Positions 1-6,307 of a stretch of DNA of 9,248 nucleotides are shown here, in pieces. Below the pieces are notes generated by a model. It did no database searches, was not told the DNA's origin, and saw nothing but the letters and a program-made list of their open reading frames with translations. Position 1 is the first letter of the stretch, and every line of letters begins with the position of its first letter. Position numbers and translations under genes: made by a program. Source of the DNA: Dysgonomonas sp. (GTDB lineage Bacteria > Bacteroidota > Bacteroidia > Bacteroidales > Dysgonomonadaceae); the NCBI GenBank assembly GCA_003523545.1, contig DQAM01000201.1, positions 1 through 9,248 on the forward strand, read 5' to 3'.

Positions 1-120
1 AAAACCTCCTGTATTGGCAATAGCCGTATAAATTTCATAACCCTGATCTTTCGATAAATACATGGCACAAAACGAAGTATCCAAACCTCCGCTGAAAGCC
101 AGAACTACTTTTTTTTTCAT
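1..120 (-). CDS. argG: Argininosuccinate synthase, N-terminal 40 residues (cut by the left window edge)
   Basis: Argininosuccinate synthase joins citrulline and aspartate using ATP, the penultimate step of arginine synthesis in the cytoplasm. Reading the minus strand from the ATG at 120 gives [16 protein letters not shown] followed by [20 protein letters not shown] and then TGGF at the edge. The SGGLDTS stretch (residues 10-16) is the N-type ATP pyrophosphatase P-loop characteristic of ArgG. Only 40 of roughly 400 residues are present, so the aspartate- and citrulline-binding parts cannot be checked. The ATG overlaps the TGA stop of the upstream GNAT gene as ATGA, indicating translational coupling and a shared transcript with argR and the GNAT gene. 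Confidence 0.95.
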   Translation of the reverse strand, partial: MKKKVVLAFSGGLDTSFCAMYLSKDQGYEIYTAIANTGGF

Positions 121-743
121 TTCTCGGTATTTTTATTTTTATCTTGCTCTTGTTTCTTAAATTTTTTCACTAAATCTTTTATCACGGGCTTGTCTTTATG
201 AGTTTTAGGGTCATAAAGCATTGCCGTGCATATACAGTACTTGCGTTCGGTACGTGTCAATATATCATAATTGATACATCCCTGGCAACCCCGCCAAAAG
301 GCTTCGTCGTCTGTCAATTGTGCAAAAGTCACAGGTTCATATCCCAGCTCTGTATTTATTTTCATAACGGCAGCACCCGATGTCAGACCGAACACCTTTG
401 CTTCCGGATAACGGGCGCGGCAAAGCGAAAAAGCCATCTGTTTGATTTTTTTGGCCAACCCATGCTGCCTGAATTTATCTGCGACAATAAGCCCCGAATT
501 GGCAACAAATTGCTTATTGCCCCATGTCTCTATATAACAAAATCCTGCAAATTCGCCATCGGCAAGTGCTATGATTGCCTTGCCTTCTCTCATTTTCTGC
601 TCGACATATTCCGGCGATCTTTTGGCAATACCCGTACCACGTACTTTTGCCGCAGCTTCTATCGTATCGAGAATAGTCTGCACATATTTGATATCATCTT
701 CTGTAGCGATATCAACTTTTATATCTACCTCTATCGTATGCAT
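117..743 (-). CDS. GNAT-family N-acyltransferase of the argR-argG arginine cluster
   Basis: This is a GNAT acyl-CoA transferase of 208 residues if it starts at the ATG at 743; an in-frame TTG at 755 would add four residues, but the ATG fits family N-termini better. The acyl-CoA loop is visible as FRQHGLA (residues 91-97), a variant of the R/Q-x-x-G-x-G/A motif, preceded by the strand ANSGLIVA (81-88). The C-terminal part carries C153-x2-C156 and C170-x-C172, which could bind a metal. The gene lies between argR and argG, overlapping argG by four bases (ATGA). Bacteroides is known to make arginine through succinylated intermediates. I infer that this enzyme may supply the first, glutamate-acylating step, but the acyl donor and substrate are not shown by the sequence. 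A role in another amino-acid acylation is possible. The charged Lys-rich tail (192-208) looks disordered. Confidence 0.85.
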   Translation of the reverse strand: MHTIEVDIKVDIATEDDIKYVQTILDTIEAAAKVRGTGIAKRSPEYVEQKMREGKAIIALADGEFAGFCYIETWGNKQFVANSGLIVADKFRQHGLAKKIKQMAFSLCRARYPEAKVFGLTSGAAVMKINTELGYEPVTFAQLTDDEAFWRGCQGCINYDILTRTERKYCICTAMLYDPKTHKDKPVIKDLVKKFKKQEQDKNKNTEK

Positions 744-766
744 TCTTTTCGACAAATAAAAAGTAA

Positions 767-1012
767 TTATATATTGGGAATAAAACGGGAAAGTGATGAT
801 AATATATCTTCTCTTCTCATCCCTTCACGTGGTATAATCAAAATAGTATCGTCTCCGGCAACTGTACCCAAAACAGTATCATTTGCTTTATTATCTATTT
901 CGCCGGCAATAGCCATCGCATATCCCGGACGGGTTTTTATTACGGCCAGCTGTCCCGAAAATTCAATGCTTACGAAACCAAAATTAGATAGTGGAGTAGT
1001 ATCTTCGCCCAT
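767..1012 (-). CDS. argR: ArgR C-terminal (arginine-binding, oligomerisation) domain, separated from its N-terminus by a stop codon
   Basis: The 81 residues starting at the ATG at 1012 match the C-terminal domain of the arginine repressor, including the effector-site segment LGTVAGDDTI and a family-like ending SLSRFIPNI. In intact ArgR this domain forms the hexamer and binds L-arginine. It is in the same frame as the upstream DNA-binding fragment; only the TAA at 1043-1045 interrupts them. The codons from 1042 to 1013 read LYQFSDAFVN, a plausible interdomain linker, so this ATG is probably an internal Met of the ancestral protein. If the stop is real, the domain could be made only by re-initiation 30 nt after it. 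The GNAT gene starts 23 nt downstream (ATG at 743). Confidence 0.8.
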   Translation of the reverse strand: MGEDTTPLSNFGFVSIEFSGQLAVIKTRPGYAMAIAGEIDNKANDTVLGTVAGDDTILIIPREGMRREDILSSLSRFIPNI

Positions 1013-1042
1013 ATTTACAAAGGCATCTGAAAACTGATATAA

Positions 1043-1222
1043 TTAATTGCCCGATACTGAAGGTACTTTTACAATTTTTAGTTCCTTTATATCTCTGGAC
1101 AAAGTAGCCTGAGTTATATCTATACCTTTATCTGTAAGAATATTCAATAATGCTTCCTGACTCGAAATTTCGTTGGAAAGTATTACCTCTTTTATTATTT
1201 TATGTCTGTTTTTCTTATCCAT
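1043..1222 (-). CDS. argR: ArgR N-terminal winged-helix DNA-binding domain, ended early by an in-frame TAA
   Basis: From the ATG at 1222 this reads MDKKNRHKIIKEV and ends KVPSVSGN at a TAA, giving 59 residues. The recognition segment ITQATLSRDIKELK is typical of ArgR, the arginine-responsive repressor of arginine biosynthesis genes. Related Bacteroidales proteins, as I recall them, continue G-K/N-Y-V/L-Y at this point, so the stop replaces a likely Tyr (TAT or TAC to TAA). Reading through gives about 151 residues, the normal ArgR length. An upstream in-frame ATG at 1249 is rejected because it lies inside the -7 promoter element and would translate the ARG box. The fragment alone lacks the hexamerisation and arginine sites, so it should not act as an arginine-dependent repressor. 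It is either a pseudogene, a sequencing error or an unusual split gene. Confidence 0.8.
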   Translation of the reverse strand: MDKKNRHKIIKEVILSNEISSQEALLNILTDKGIDITQATLSRDIKELKIVKVPSVSGN

Positions 1223-1224
1223 GA

Positions 1225-1238
1225 TGAATAAATATTCA
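1225..1238. promoter_or_regulatory. ARG box (ArgR operator) at the argR start
   Basis: The sequence TGAATAAATATTCA matches the core ARG-box consensus TGAATwwwwATTCA at every position. It ends 2 nt before the argR ATG (1222) and lies just downstream of the -7 element at 1247-1254, so a bound repressor would cover the transcription start and initiation region. This suggests autoregulation of the argR-GNAT-argG operon. The consensus is from enterobacteria and Bacillus; its use in Bacteroidota is inferred here. Confidence 0.7.
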
Positions 1239-1246
1239 ATAATATG

Positions 1247-1254
1247 CAAATTTA
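1247..1254 (-). promoter_or_regulatory. Promoter -7 element of the argR operon
   Basis: On the minus strand this reads TAAATTTG, a perfect Bacteroidota -7 element (TAnnTTTG). The -33 position, 19 nt upstream, has only TATG, a 3 of 4 match to TTTG. Transcription would start near 1240, giving a leader of about 18 nt that consists mostly of the ARG box. Confidence 0.5.
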
Positions 1255-1268
1255 TACATAAATATGCA
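1255..1268. promoter_or_regulatory. Possible second, degenerate ARG box
   Basis: TACATAAATATGCA matches the ARG-box core at 11 of 14 positions and lies 30 bp (centre to centre) upstream of the strong box at 1225-1238, on the other side of the -7 element. It overlaps the perfect 12-bp palindrome AATATGCATATT at 1261-1272. ARG boxes usually come in pairs but at a closer spacing (about 21 bp between centres), and the region is very AT-rich, so a chance match is possible. Confidence 0.25.
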
Positions 1269-1348
1269 TATTACATAATTTTTCGCCTATTTATTTCAGA
1301 TTAATAAGAAATAGGATTGACATCAAATAATTATAATCTTACAAGACT

Positions 1349-2074
1349 TTATCTGAAGTAATATATTACAGCAAACTGAAAAGCAACATTGATTATAATC
1401 AGCCACAATGCCCATTTCATAGTATTAACATTGAAAATGGAATCGATAATGTATGTATCCATCTTTTTGTATAGTATCTCACTCAATCGTACACCATCTT
1501 TCTTTTCCATAATTTCTTCATGCATATCGACAAGAAATGTACTGAATGGAATTTTATTCAACACAAGCATAAGTCCTTTTTGCACATATTTAGGAGCTTT
1601 CTTACCATAAACCTCCAACATAATGCTTTTCGCATTGATTTCCTTTTCAATATCCTTTTTAGTCAGCTTGTTACCTCCTGCGATAATGACATCTATTATT
1701 TTTGTACAAATCTTTTTAAATATAGGTGTTAAATACCCATACACTACTCTCAAAGCATCTACCACAATATATCGGTAAGTCATGTACATGGAAAATGTAA
1801 TGGATAAAGTAGCTATAATAAACGTAATAAATATGTATAATCCCGATTTAGCACTATTACTAAAAATAGATGCTATACAAAAAATGATATTTGTGATACT
1901 GAATAAACATAAAATGATTGCAAACCATTTTGCCGACTTTAACGCCTGAACTCCTGCATCTTTCATCATCCGCGAGAAGGAAAAGAATTTATCGCTGTTC
2001 TCAATATTCACATCAGTGTACGATGCTGTCTCTATAGCAGCTTCGGTAATTAAGCCATTGTTGTTTTCTTCCAT
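1349..2074 (-). CDS. Hypothetical three-helix membrane protein
   Basis: I do not recognise this 241-residue protein. It has a polar N-terminal tail (1-45), two hydrophobic segments near 50-71 and 78-100, a Lys/Glu-rich middle (115-215) and a C-terminal hydrophobic segment at 222-240 that ends in a single Arg. The middle contains the charged stretch KLTKKDIEKEINAKS and is probably cytoplasmic and helical. There is no N-terminal signal peptide and no catalytic motif that I can identify. It begins 20 nt after the M48 peptidase stop and is probably the last gene of the tsaD-led operon. A 126-nt gap containing the argR promoter follows it. Association with the membrane protease next door is only a guess from position. 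Confidence 0.75.
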   Translation of the reverse strand: MEENNNGLITEAAIETASYTDVNIENSDKFFSFSRMMKDAGVQALKSAKWFAIILCLFSITNIIFCIASIFSNSAKSGLYIFITFIIATLSITFSMYMTYRYIVVDALRVVYGYLTPIFKKICTKIIDVIIAGGNKLTKKDIEKEINAKSIMLEVYGKKAPKYVQKGLMLVLNKIPFSTFLVDMHEEIMEKKDGVRLSEILYKKMDTYIIDSIFNVNTMKWALWLIIINVAFQFAVIYYFR

Positions 2075-2094
2075 TATACATACAATATTTGATG

Positions 2095-3324
2095 TTATTT
2101 ATTCGATAGATTTTCAATACGTTGCAAAAGAGTAGGGTGGGAATAATAAATAAAAACATTGAGAGGGTCAGGGTTAAGATTACTTAAAGACTTAACCGAT
2201 AGTTTTTTAAGCCCGCCTATCAAAGCTTCGCTCAATCCGAATTGTGCGGCATAATCATCTGCTTCATACTCATTCTTACGGCTCGATATATTCATTGCTA
2301 ATCCTAATATTAATGATATAGGGCTAAACAAAACTGAAAAGGCTATTATGCCTAAATGGAAAGAGGGAATATCACTACCTAAAGCCTGAGCCAATTGCCG
2401 GCTTGTCAGAAAAAAGGACAGTATAAACAACATAGCACCTGTATACAGGATGGATGTTATCAGGGATTTAAGAACATGTTTTTTCTTGTAATGTCCTATT
2501 TCATGTGCCAGAACGGCTACCACTTCTTCAATTTCCAGATCATTGATAAGTGTATCATAAAGTACAATTCTTTTCTTTTTTCCGAAACCCGTAAAATAAG
2601 CATTTGCTTTTGTCGAGCGTTTAGATGCATCTATTACATAAATATTCGTGAGGTCGAAACCTGCTTTCCTTGAAAAATCTTCGATAGCATTTCGTAATTC
2701 TCCATCTTCTAAAGGAGTTTGTTTATTGAAAAGAGGAACGATAATATTTGAATAAAACAACGTCATAAAGAGGGAAAAAGCTGTCACTAATCCCCATGCA
2801 TAAAGCCATGCATAATTACCGAAATTGGTATAAAACCATATCAGGGCGGAAAGAATAATTCCCCCTAATACCACAGACAATAATAAACCTTTTACCTGGT
2901 CTATCCAGAATATTTTAGGCGTCGCTTTATTGAAGCCATACTTATTTTCAATAACGAATGTATCATAATATGAAAAGGGTAGGGAGATTATCTCATTCGC
3001 GATAAACAGAATTCCGATAAAAGCGAGAGAAACGAGCAAAGGAGTTTGGATGTATTGGCGTATTTCTCCATCGAGCCATCCGAATCCCTGAAATACGAGA
3101 ATCAGTAATATAATAATGAAGGATACAGAACCCGATATCAACCCGAAACGACTGTTTTCTTTCTGGTAATCTTGTTGCTTTGCATACTCTTTTTTATCAT
3201 ATATACCTTGCAATTGTAAAGGAATTTCGGGACTCATCCGTTTACGGTTGCGATATGCCAGATATTGAGTCCAAGCAAAATCAAGTACGGTTATAAGTAT
3301 AATCAGGTAGTAAAATATATTCAT
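2095..3324 (-). CDS. M48A-family membrane zinc metalloprotease (Ste24/CAAX prenyl protease 1-like)
   Basis: This 409-residue protein is a multi-pass membrane zinc endopeptidase of the Ste24 (M48A) type. The zinc motif HEIGH lies at residues 274-278, with H274 and H278 as ligands and E275 as catalytic base. The third ligand is the first Glu of EYEAD (E352), in the usual ExxxD context. Hydrophobic segments lie near 3-20, 62-80, 95-118, 147-166, 172-193, 288-306 and 325-345. The segment NKYGFNKATPKIFWIDQVKG (127-146) is typical of the M48 N-terminal domain. Length and architecture match full-length family members. Bacteria lack the prenylated a-factor pathway, so the substrates here are unknown; quality control of membrane proteins is a common suggestion. 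It lies 17 nt after vanW and 20 nt before the unknown membrane protein. Confidence 0.93.
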   Translation of the reverse strand: MNIFYYLIILITVLDFAWTQYLAYRNRKRMSPEIPLQLQGIYDKKEYAKQQDYQKENSRFGLISGSVSFIIILLILVFQGFGWLDGEIRQYIQTPLLVSLAFIGILFIANEIISLPFSYYDTFVIENKYGFNKATPKIFWIDQVKGLLLSVVLGGIILSALIWFYTNFGNYAWLYAWGLVTAFSLFMTLFYSNIIVPLFNKQTPLEDGELRNAIEDFSRKAGFDLTNIYVIDASKRSTKANAYFTGFGKKKRIVLYDTLINDLEIEEVVAVLAHEIGHYKKKHVLKSLITSILYTGAMLFILSFFLTSRQLAQALGSDIPSFHLGIIAFSVLFSPISLILGLAMNISSRKNEYEADDYAAQFGLSEALIGGLKKLSVKSLSNLNPDPLNVFIYYSHPTLLQRIENLSNK

Positions 3325-3341
3325 TATTATCCGTTTATTAG

Positions 3342-4163
3342 TTATTGTACAATGTATTCCTGAGGAGTATAGGTTACCCGTGCAAAGTTTTTGGTAATAA
3401 GTTCTGTATCGACGACTTTACCTCCCTCAAACTTCAATATTTTTTCTCTCCAGATTTCATTCTTCCGGTAAAATTCTTCTCCTATTTTCAGGAATTGATG
3501 CTCTTTTTCAAATATATGATAGGCATAATCTAACTCTTGATCGATACGCAGTTCTCCTTCCAGGCATTTTTCTGTCAGCCATAGGTTTATCTGAAAAGTA
3601 TAAGGTGTATTATTGATAAACTGATAATCCCGATAATTATAAAATACAGTCGCACCGCTCCCGAAAGGAAGGACACGCCCGTCATCGGGAAAAGGATCGA
3701 AAGAATGATGGTATCTCTCTTTAACCGTTAATGGGCTATGTATTACAAGCCAATGGATAAGGTTCGAAATCTGACAAAGTCCTCCACCAATTCCGGTCCT
3801 TGCCTGTCCAAACGAAAGTTCCATTCCCTCCAGATATCCTTTCTTCTTTGTTGGTAGCCCTACTAATTTGCAGAAAGAGAATACCTCTCCCGGTTTTATA
3901 ATAATGCCATCTATGTTTTGTATAGCAATACGAAGATTCGTGACTTTATTAATCTGCAACTGCATATCGGAACCCCCGAGTTTCTTCATCAATACCGACT
4001 GATGTTTCTTTATCCTGTAAGGTAATTTTTCGTATTTCTTCTCCGAACAATATGTGTACTTATCAAAATACCAATTTCCGTAGCGCTTGATGCGCCTCGT
4101 CCATACCGCCATAAAATACAAAGCAGGATGAAGCTGGGAAATTAATTTTCTACGGCGTTTCAA
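3342..4163 (-). CDS. VanW-family protein
   Basis: A 273-residue VanW-family protein. The family hallmark is clear: KPGEVFSFCKLVG (90-102), KKKGYLEG (106-113), then GIGGGLCQISNLIHWLV (124-140) and YHHSFDPFPDDGRVLPFGSG (151-170). VanW was first seen beside vancomycin-resistance genes, but its biochemical role is not established, and chromosomal copies like this one do not imply resistance. The gene starts with TTG at 4163, whose bases overlap the TGA stop of the upstream gene (TTGA), so translation is probably coupled. The next ATG is residue 18. I keep the TTG because the segment from residue 6 (KLISQLHPALYFMAVWTRR) resembles N-termini of Bacteroidales homologues. There is no signal peptide; basic and hydrophobic residues near the N-terminus could give membrane contact. 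Confidence 0.9.
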   Translation of the reverse strand: MKRRRKLISQLHPALYFMAVWTRRIKRYGNWYFDKYTYCSEKKYEKLPYRIKKHQSVLMKKLGGSDMQLQINKVTNLRIAIQNIDGIIIKPGEVFSFCKLVGLPTKKKGYLEGMELSFGQARTGIGGGLCQISNLIHWLVIHSPLTVKERYHHSFDPFPDDGRVLPFGSGATVFYNYRDYQFINNTPYTFQINLWLTEKCLEGELRIDQELDYAYHIFEKEHQFLKIGEEFYRKNEIWREKILKFEGGKVVDTELITKNFARVTYTPQEYIVQ

Positions 4164-4849
4164 ATTTTTTCAATAATATTGTTCCTTACTTTACCCGGTA
4201 ACGCAATAAGCACAAACGTCAATATATTAATAATCAATAATACCCAGTTTTTCAACAAATTCATGACAGGTAATCCGATAAAGAATTCCGTTTTTATACA
4301 TAATGAAATGAGTCCGAATATTACAATTACTGATAAAATTGCAATGACTATAAATATTGGTTTTATACCGGCATCTTTTGATCTTTTCACTAAAATATAG
4401 ATATACATACAAGCAAAGAGAAGCGACACAAAACTCATAAAAACAATAATAGTATTATTTAATTCGTATTCATTATTGATATTTAGTGTCAAGACAGAAA
4501 TTAATAAGATGGATATTATTACAAAAATAAGCATTAGCTGGCCTATATATATCAAGGTGTTTAGTGTATCATAATTTTTATTTGTAGGAGCATGATCTTG
4601 TTCTGTTTTACAAAACGACATGTAAATAAGACATCCAATTCCGATAATCATAATGATAGCCAAAAATACAGGGATCGATTTCATTATATCAACATTATTG
4701 TAAACGAAATAACCTTCATAAAAACTCCCTGTTGAAATAATAGATAGATAATACGTTACACCAAATATTCCGGAACTCACCAAATACGAAAAAAATCCTA
4801 TAAAAACAGATTTTGCTAAAGAGAAATTCAGTGTACGCCCTCTTTTCAC
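4160..4849 (-). CDS. DUF805-like membrane protein, C-terminal part of a probably frameshifted gene
   Basis: This ORF has a GTG start at 4849 and codes for 229 residues with about six hydrophobic segments (near 14-36, 60-79, 99-120, 133-154, 164-184 and 201-217). The segment ILVKRSKDAGIKP (152-164) resembles the DUF805 motif, in which a transmembrane helix is followed by K/R-R-x-x-D-x-G. The ORF begins with KRGRTLNFS, a similar basic motif that should follow a transmembrane helix rather than start a protein. That missing helix is present at the end of the next ORF upstream (4858-5121), in a different frame. Deleting one TA at 4864-4870 joins them into one protein of roughly 320 residues. The function of DUF805 proteins is unknown. 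The TGA overlaps the vanW start. Confidence 0.7.
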   Translation of the reverse strand: MKRGRTLNFSLAKSVFIGFFSYLVSSGIFGVTYYLSIISTGSFYEGYFVYNNVDIMKSIPVFLAIIMIIGIGCLIYMSFCKTEQDHAPTNKNYDTLNTLIYIGQLMLIFVIISILLISVLTLNINNEYELNNTIIVFMSFVSLLFACMYIYILVKRSKDAGIKPIFIVIAILSVIVIFGLISLCIKTEFFIGLPVMNLLKNWVLLIINILTFVLIALPGKVRNNIIEKI

Positions 4850-4857
4850 TGTAATAT

Positions 4858-5121
4858 TTATAAATATATAAAAGCAGCAAATAAGAACGGAAAAGTTACA
4901 AAAAACGAATTTTCTAAAATAGGATGTATTAAAGTATTATTTATAATCCCAAATTCATATTTTGATTCGAAAATTTTAGTCATGAAAAGTGAAGGCCCAA
5001 AAAAATCCTGCATATAAATACTGAAACACATAAAAGCAGCAACTATGCCTGCCCAATACTCACGGCGGGATATACTTCCCCTATAATCAAATAGTAGGCG
5101 AAAAAGATAATTTGTTATCAT
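4858..5121 (-). CDS. DUF805-domain protein, N-terminal fragment (probably split by a TA-repeat frameshift)
   Basis: The 87 residues begin MITNYLFRLLFDYRGSIS and continue RREYWAG, the DUF805 N-terminal signature (F-x-x-R-G/S-x-x-S-R-x-E-Y/F-W). Two hydrophobic segments follow, near 24-41 and 73-87, and the protein ends abruptly inside the second one (FLFAAFIYL, then TAA). Intact DUF805 proteins continue past this helix into a basic K/R-R motif. That motif lies 8 nt downstream in another frame, at the start of the 4160-4849 ORF. The gene begins 22 nt after tsaD, with a GAGG-like sequence about 8 nt before the ATG. It may be expressed as a short two-helix protein, but a broken gene or an assembly error is more likely. 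Confidence 0.7.
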   Translation of the reverse strand: MITNYLFRLLFDYRGSISRREYWAGIVAAFMCFSIYMQDFFGPSLFMTKIFESKYEFGIINNTLIHPILENSFFVTFPFLFAAFIYL

Positions 5122-5143
5122 AAAGTACCCTCTTTTTTTATTT

Positions 5144-6160
5144 TTAGACTGTCACTCTTGCATATGGAGCAGCATCCATTCCGCAAAATTCCTTATCTAA
5201 GTATTTATAGTATCCTGATATTGCGACCATAGCTGCATTATCAGTAGTATAACCAAATTTTGGAATAAATATTTTCCAGCCAAAACGATGGACATGTTCT
5301 TCGAACGAAGCTCGCAACCCCGAATTTGCAGATACACCTCCGGCAACTGCAACTTCTTTGATTCCCAAATCTTTTGCAGCCTTACGGAGTTTGTCCATCA
5401 ATATATCTATAATGGTCTTTTGAAGTGAAGCACAGAGGTCTTCTTTATTCTCCTCAATAAAATTAGAATTGCTTTTCAATTCATCACGCAAGAAGTAAAG
5501 GAAAGAAGTCTTTAATCCACTAAAACTATAATCATAACCCTTGATATGAGGCTTATTAAATCTGAATCGTTCGGGATTTCCTTCTTTTGCCAGCTTATCA
5601 ACAATCGGACCACCCGGATAACCCAAGCCCATAACTTTGGCGCATTTGTCAAAAGCTTCTCCAGCCGCATCATCTATCGTCTGACCGATAATCTCCATTT
5701 CATTATGAGATTTTACTACAATGATCTGTGAATTTCCTCCCGACACTAGTAAGCAAAGAAATGGAAATACAGGTTGGTTAGTATCCTCTTTATCTTCTTT
5801 GATAAAATGAGCCAAGACATGCGCTTGCAAATGGTTAATATCCATCATCGGAATGTCTAGCGCAGTAGATAGTCCTTTGGCAAATGAAGTCCCCACTAAA
5901 AGGGAACCCATCAGGCCAGGACCGCGTGTAAAAGCAATAGCTGTAAGTTCATTCTTCTTTATACCTGCTTTTTTTAAAGCTTCGTCGACAACCGGAATTA
6001 TATTCTGCTGATGCGCACGGGAAGCCAGTTCGGGAACTACCCCTCCATAACTTTCATGTACTTTCTGGCTGGATATAATATTCGACAAAAGTACACCGTC
6101 CTGTATAACTGCGGCAGCTGTATCATCGCAAGAGGATTCTATCCCTAATATATTTATCAT
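5144..6160 (-). CDS. tsaD: tRNA N6-adenosine threonylcarbamoyltransferase TsaD
   Basis: TsaD transfers the threonylcarbamoyl group from threonylcarbamoyl-AMP to A37 of ANN-decoding tRNAs, working in the cytoplasm with TsaB and TsaE. The protein has 338 residues from the ATG at 6160 and begins MINILGIESSCDDTAAAV, the expected ASKHA-fold start. The metal ligands are in place: H110 and H114 in NHLQAH (109-114) and D307 in TTDNAAM (305-311). The nucleotide-binding segments LLVSGGNSQ (137-145) and AVAGGVSANSGLR (271-283) are also intact. A TTG eight codons further upstream is rejected because it lies at the predicted transcription start. The gene has its own promoter and leads a run of minus-strand genes encoding membrane proteins. 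Nothing appears truncated. Confidence 0.97.
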   Translation of the reverse strand: MINILGIESSCDDTAAAVIQDGVLLSNIISSQKVHESYGGVVPELASRAHQQNIIPVVDEALKKAGIKKNELTAIAFTRGPGLMGSLLVGTSFAKGLSTALDIPMMDINHLQAHVLAHFIKEDKEDTNQPVFPFLCLLVSGGNSQIIVVKSHNEMEIIGQTIDDAAGEAFDKCAKVMGLGYPGGPIVDKLAKEGNPERFRFNKPHIKGYDYSFSGLKTSFLYFLRDELKSNSNFIEENKEDLCASLQKTIIDILMDKLRKAAKDLGIKEVAVAGGVSANSGLRASFEEHVHRFGWKIFIPKFGYTTDNAAMVAISGYYKYLDKEFCGMDAAPYARVTV

Positions 6161-6189
6161 AAATTTGTTCTGTGAATAAATCAATTATA

Positions 6190-6220
6190 CAAAATTAATT
6201 CATTATTTCTGTATATCAAA
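6190..6220 (-). promoter_or_regulatory. Bacteroidota-type promoter of the tsaD operon
   Basis: On the minus strand a TTTG (-33, at 6217-6220) is followed after 19 nt by TAATTTTG (-7, at 6190-6197). Both match the sigma-ABfr consensus TTTG-N19-21-TAnnTTTG. Transcription should start near 6184, leaving a leader of about 24 nt before the tsaD ATG. Confidence 0.7.
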
Positions 6221-6256
6221 AGGACTGTTTATAAAGTCATAATAAACCGATTATCT

Positions 6257-6288
6257 TTTGTTTATCATTAGTAAAAATGTTACTTTTG
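6257..6288 (+). promoter_or_regulatory. Bacteroidota-type promoter of the beta-barrel gene
   Basis: TTTG at 6257-6260 is followed after 20 nt by TACTTTTG at 6281-6288, a full match to the TTTG and TAnnTTTG elements. Transcription should start near 6294, giving a leader of only about 14 nt. It is back-to-back with the tsaD promoter; the two -33 elements are 36 bp apart. Confidence 0.7.
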
Positions 6289-6307
6289 TAGTAAATCAAA
6301 AGTGTAA

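Noticed and set aside
755..755. TTG at 755 as the GNAT start
   Set aside because: It adds only four residues; the ATG at 743 is a better start codon and matches the usual family beginning. It cannot be excluded completely.
198..1037. A 279-codon plus-strand ORF opposite the GNAT and argR genes
   Set aside because: It is antisense to two well-recognised coding regions, is rich in Cys, Ser and Ile without any domain, and has no promoter or partner. It is a shadow of the minus-strand genes.
1043..1045. Programmed stop-codon readthrough or a reassigned TAA in argR
   Set aside because: TAA is used as the normal stop in many other genes here (tsaD, M48, the beta-barrel, dedA), and TAA followed by T is not a known readthrough context.
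1223..1249. ATG at 1249 as the argR start
   Set aside because: It overlaps the -7 promoter element at 1247-1254 and would place the ARG box inside the coding region; the MDKKNRH start at 1222 fits ArgR N-termini.
1286..1315. Imperfect inverted repeat CCTATTT ... AAATAGG upstream of argR as a terminator or attenuator
   Set aside because: The stem is short with a long loop, competes with another weak pairing, and has no T-tract on either strand. The leader begins downstream of it.
2395..2673. A 92-codon plus-strand ORF within the M48 peptidase gene
   Set aside because: It is antisense to the conserved HEIGH region and has no recognisable features; it is a shadow ORF.
3342..4163. vanW as a glycopeptide-resistance gene
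   Set aside because: No vanA/B-type ligase, vanH, vanX or vanRS is nearby, and VanW-family genes are widespread on chromosomes without resistance.
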